Assembly: GCA_947167435.1 (NCBI GenBank)
Contig: CAMVIC010000101.1
Coordinates: forward strand, 1 to 6,166
Direction: 5' to 3'
DNA length: 6,166 nucleotides
From: an uncultured Clostridia bacterium
Lineage (GTDB): Bacteria > Bacillota_A > Clostridia > Oscillospirales > Oscillospiraceae
Shown piece by piece: positions 6,132 through 6,166 of the stretch (position 1 is the stretch's first letter; every line of letters begins with the position of its first letter). The position numbers were made by a program, and so were the translations under genes. The notes beneath the pieces were generated by a model. That model worked only from the letters and a program-made list of their open reading frames with translations, was not told the DNA's origin and ran no database searches.

Positions 6132-6166
6132 GCCGGCAAATTGCCGGCGCTACCGTAGGGTACGTT
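6132..6166. repeat. Palindromic repeat module, second copy of the 573-702 family (cut by window end)
   Basis: GCCGGCAA (6132-6139) and TTGCCGGC (6141-6148) form a near-perfect palindrome. It is followed by GCTACCGTAGGGTACGTT. Positions 6144-6166 match the reverse complement of 608-630 at 21 of 23 bases, and the match runs to the window edge, so the element probably continues outside. No coding capacity is visible. The interval 6092-6131 between this repeat and the kinase ribosome binding site shows no convincing promoter. Confidence 0.68.

Noticed and set aside
5486..6139. Reading the kinase-like gene as a single intact 218-residue protein starting at 6139
   Set aside because: Before about residue 60 that frame is a Ser/Thr/Arg-rich out-of-frame translation. 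The true P-loop N-terminus and the AGGAGG site belong to the other frame starting at 6077.

Overview
The window looks like chromosomal DNA from a GC-rich gut-type Clostridia, most likely in or near the Oscillospiraceae. This is inferred from the gene set (GroEL with a GGM tail, a cytidylate-kinase-like protein, a CotH-type fragment, a MATE exporter), strong AGGAGG-type ribosome binding sites, and intergenic spaces packed with short palindromic repeats. No phage, plasmid, CRISPR, tRNA or rRNA sequence was recognised.

Layout. Positions 2-466 hold the 3' end of groL, followed by a degenerate 7-nt repeat and a bidirectional terminator. Positions 467-886 contain no intact gene. They hold a ~130 bp composite palindromic element (573-702), which also supplies a probable terminator for the minus-strand gene beyond it, and a decayed coding fragment resembling the CotH kinase family (704-877). 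A HAD-family phosphatase of the YjjG type (887-1585, minus) and a short UvrA paralogue (1793-4066, plus) are divergent. The space between them has a good sigma-A-type promoter on each strand, with a perfect tandem 25-bp duplication between the promoters that looks like paired operator sites. A GC-rich hairpin at 4080-4106 lies between the convergent uvrA-like and MATE genes. The MATE exporter (4114-5478, minus) sits 4 nt downstream of a cytidylate-kinase-like gene (5483-6077, minus), which is frameshifted near its N-terminus and probably short of several residues. The window ends in another palindromic module whose last 23 bases match, inverted and at 21 of 23 positions, part of the 573-702 element.

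How the genes may work together. The HAD phosphatase (possible clean-up of unusual nucleotides) and the UvrA paralogue (which lacks the spacing needed for a UvrB-binding domain) could share control through the duplicated site. The nucleotide-kinase-like gene and the MATE exporter form a two-gene operon. A stress or xenobiotic-response theme is possible, but this is inference from gene families only. I see no convincing new multi-gene system. The most noteworthy items are the duplicated intergenic site, the unusual UvrA paralogue, the broken kinase and the dispersed palindromic repeats.
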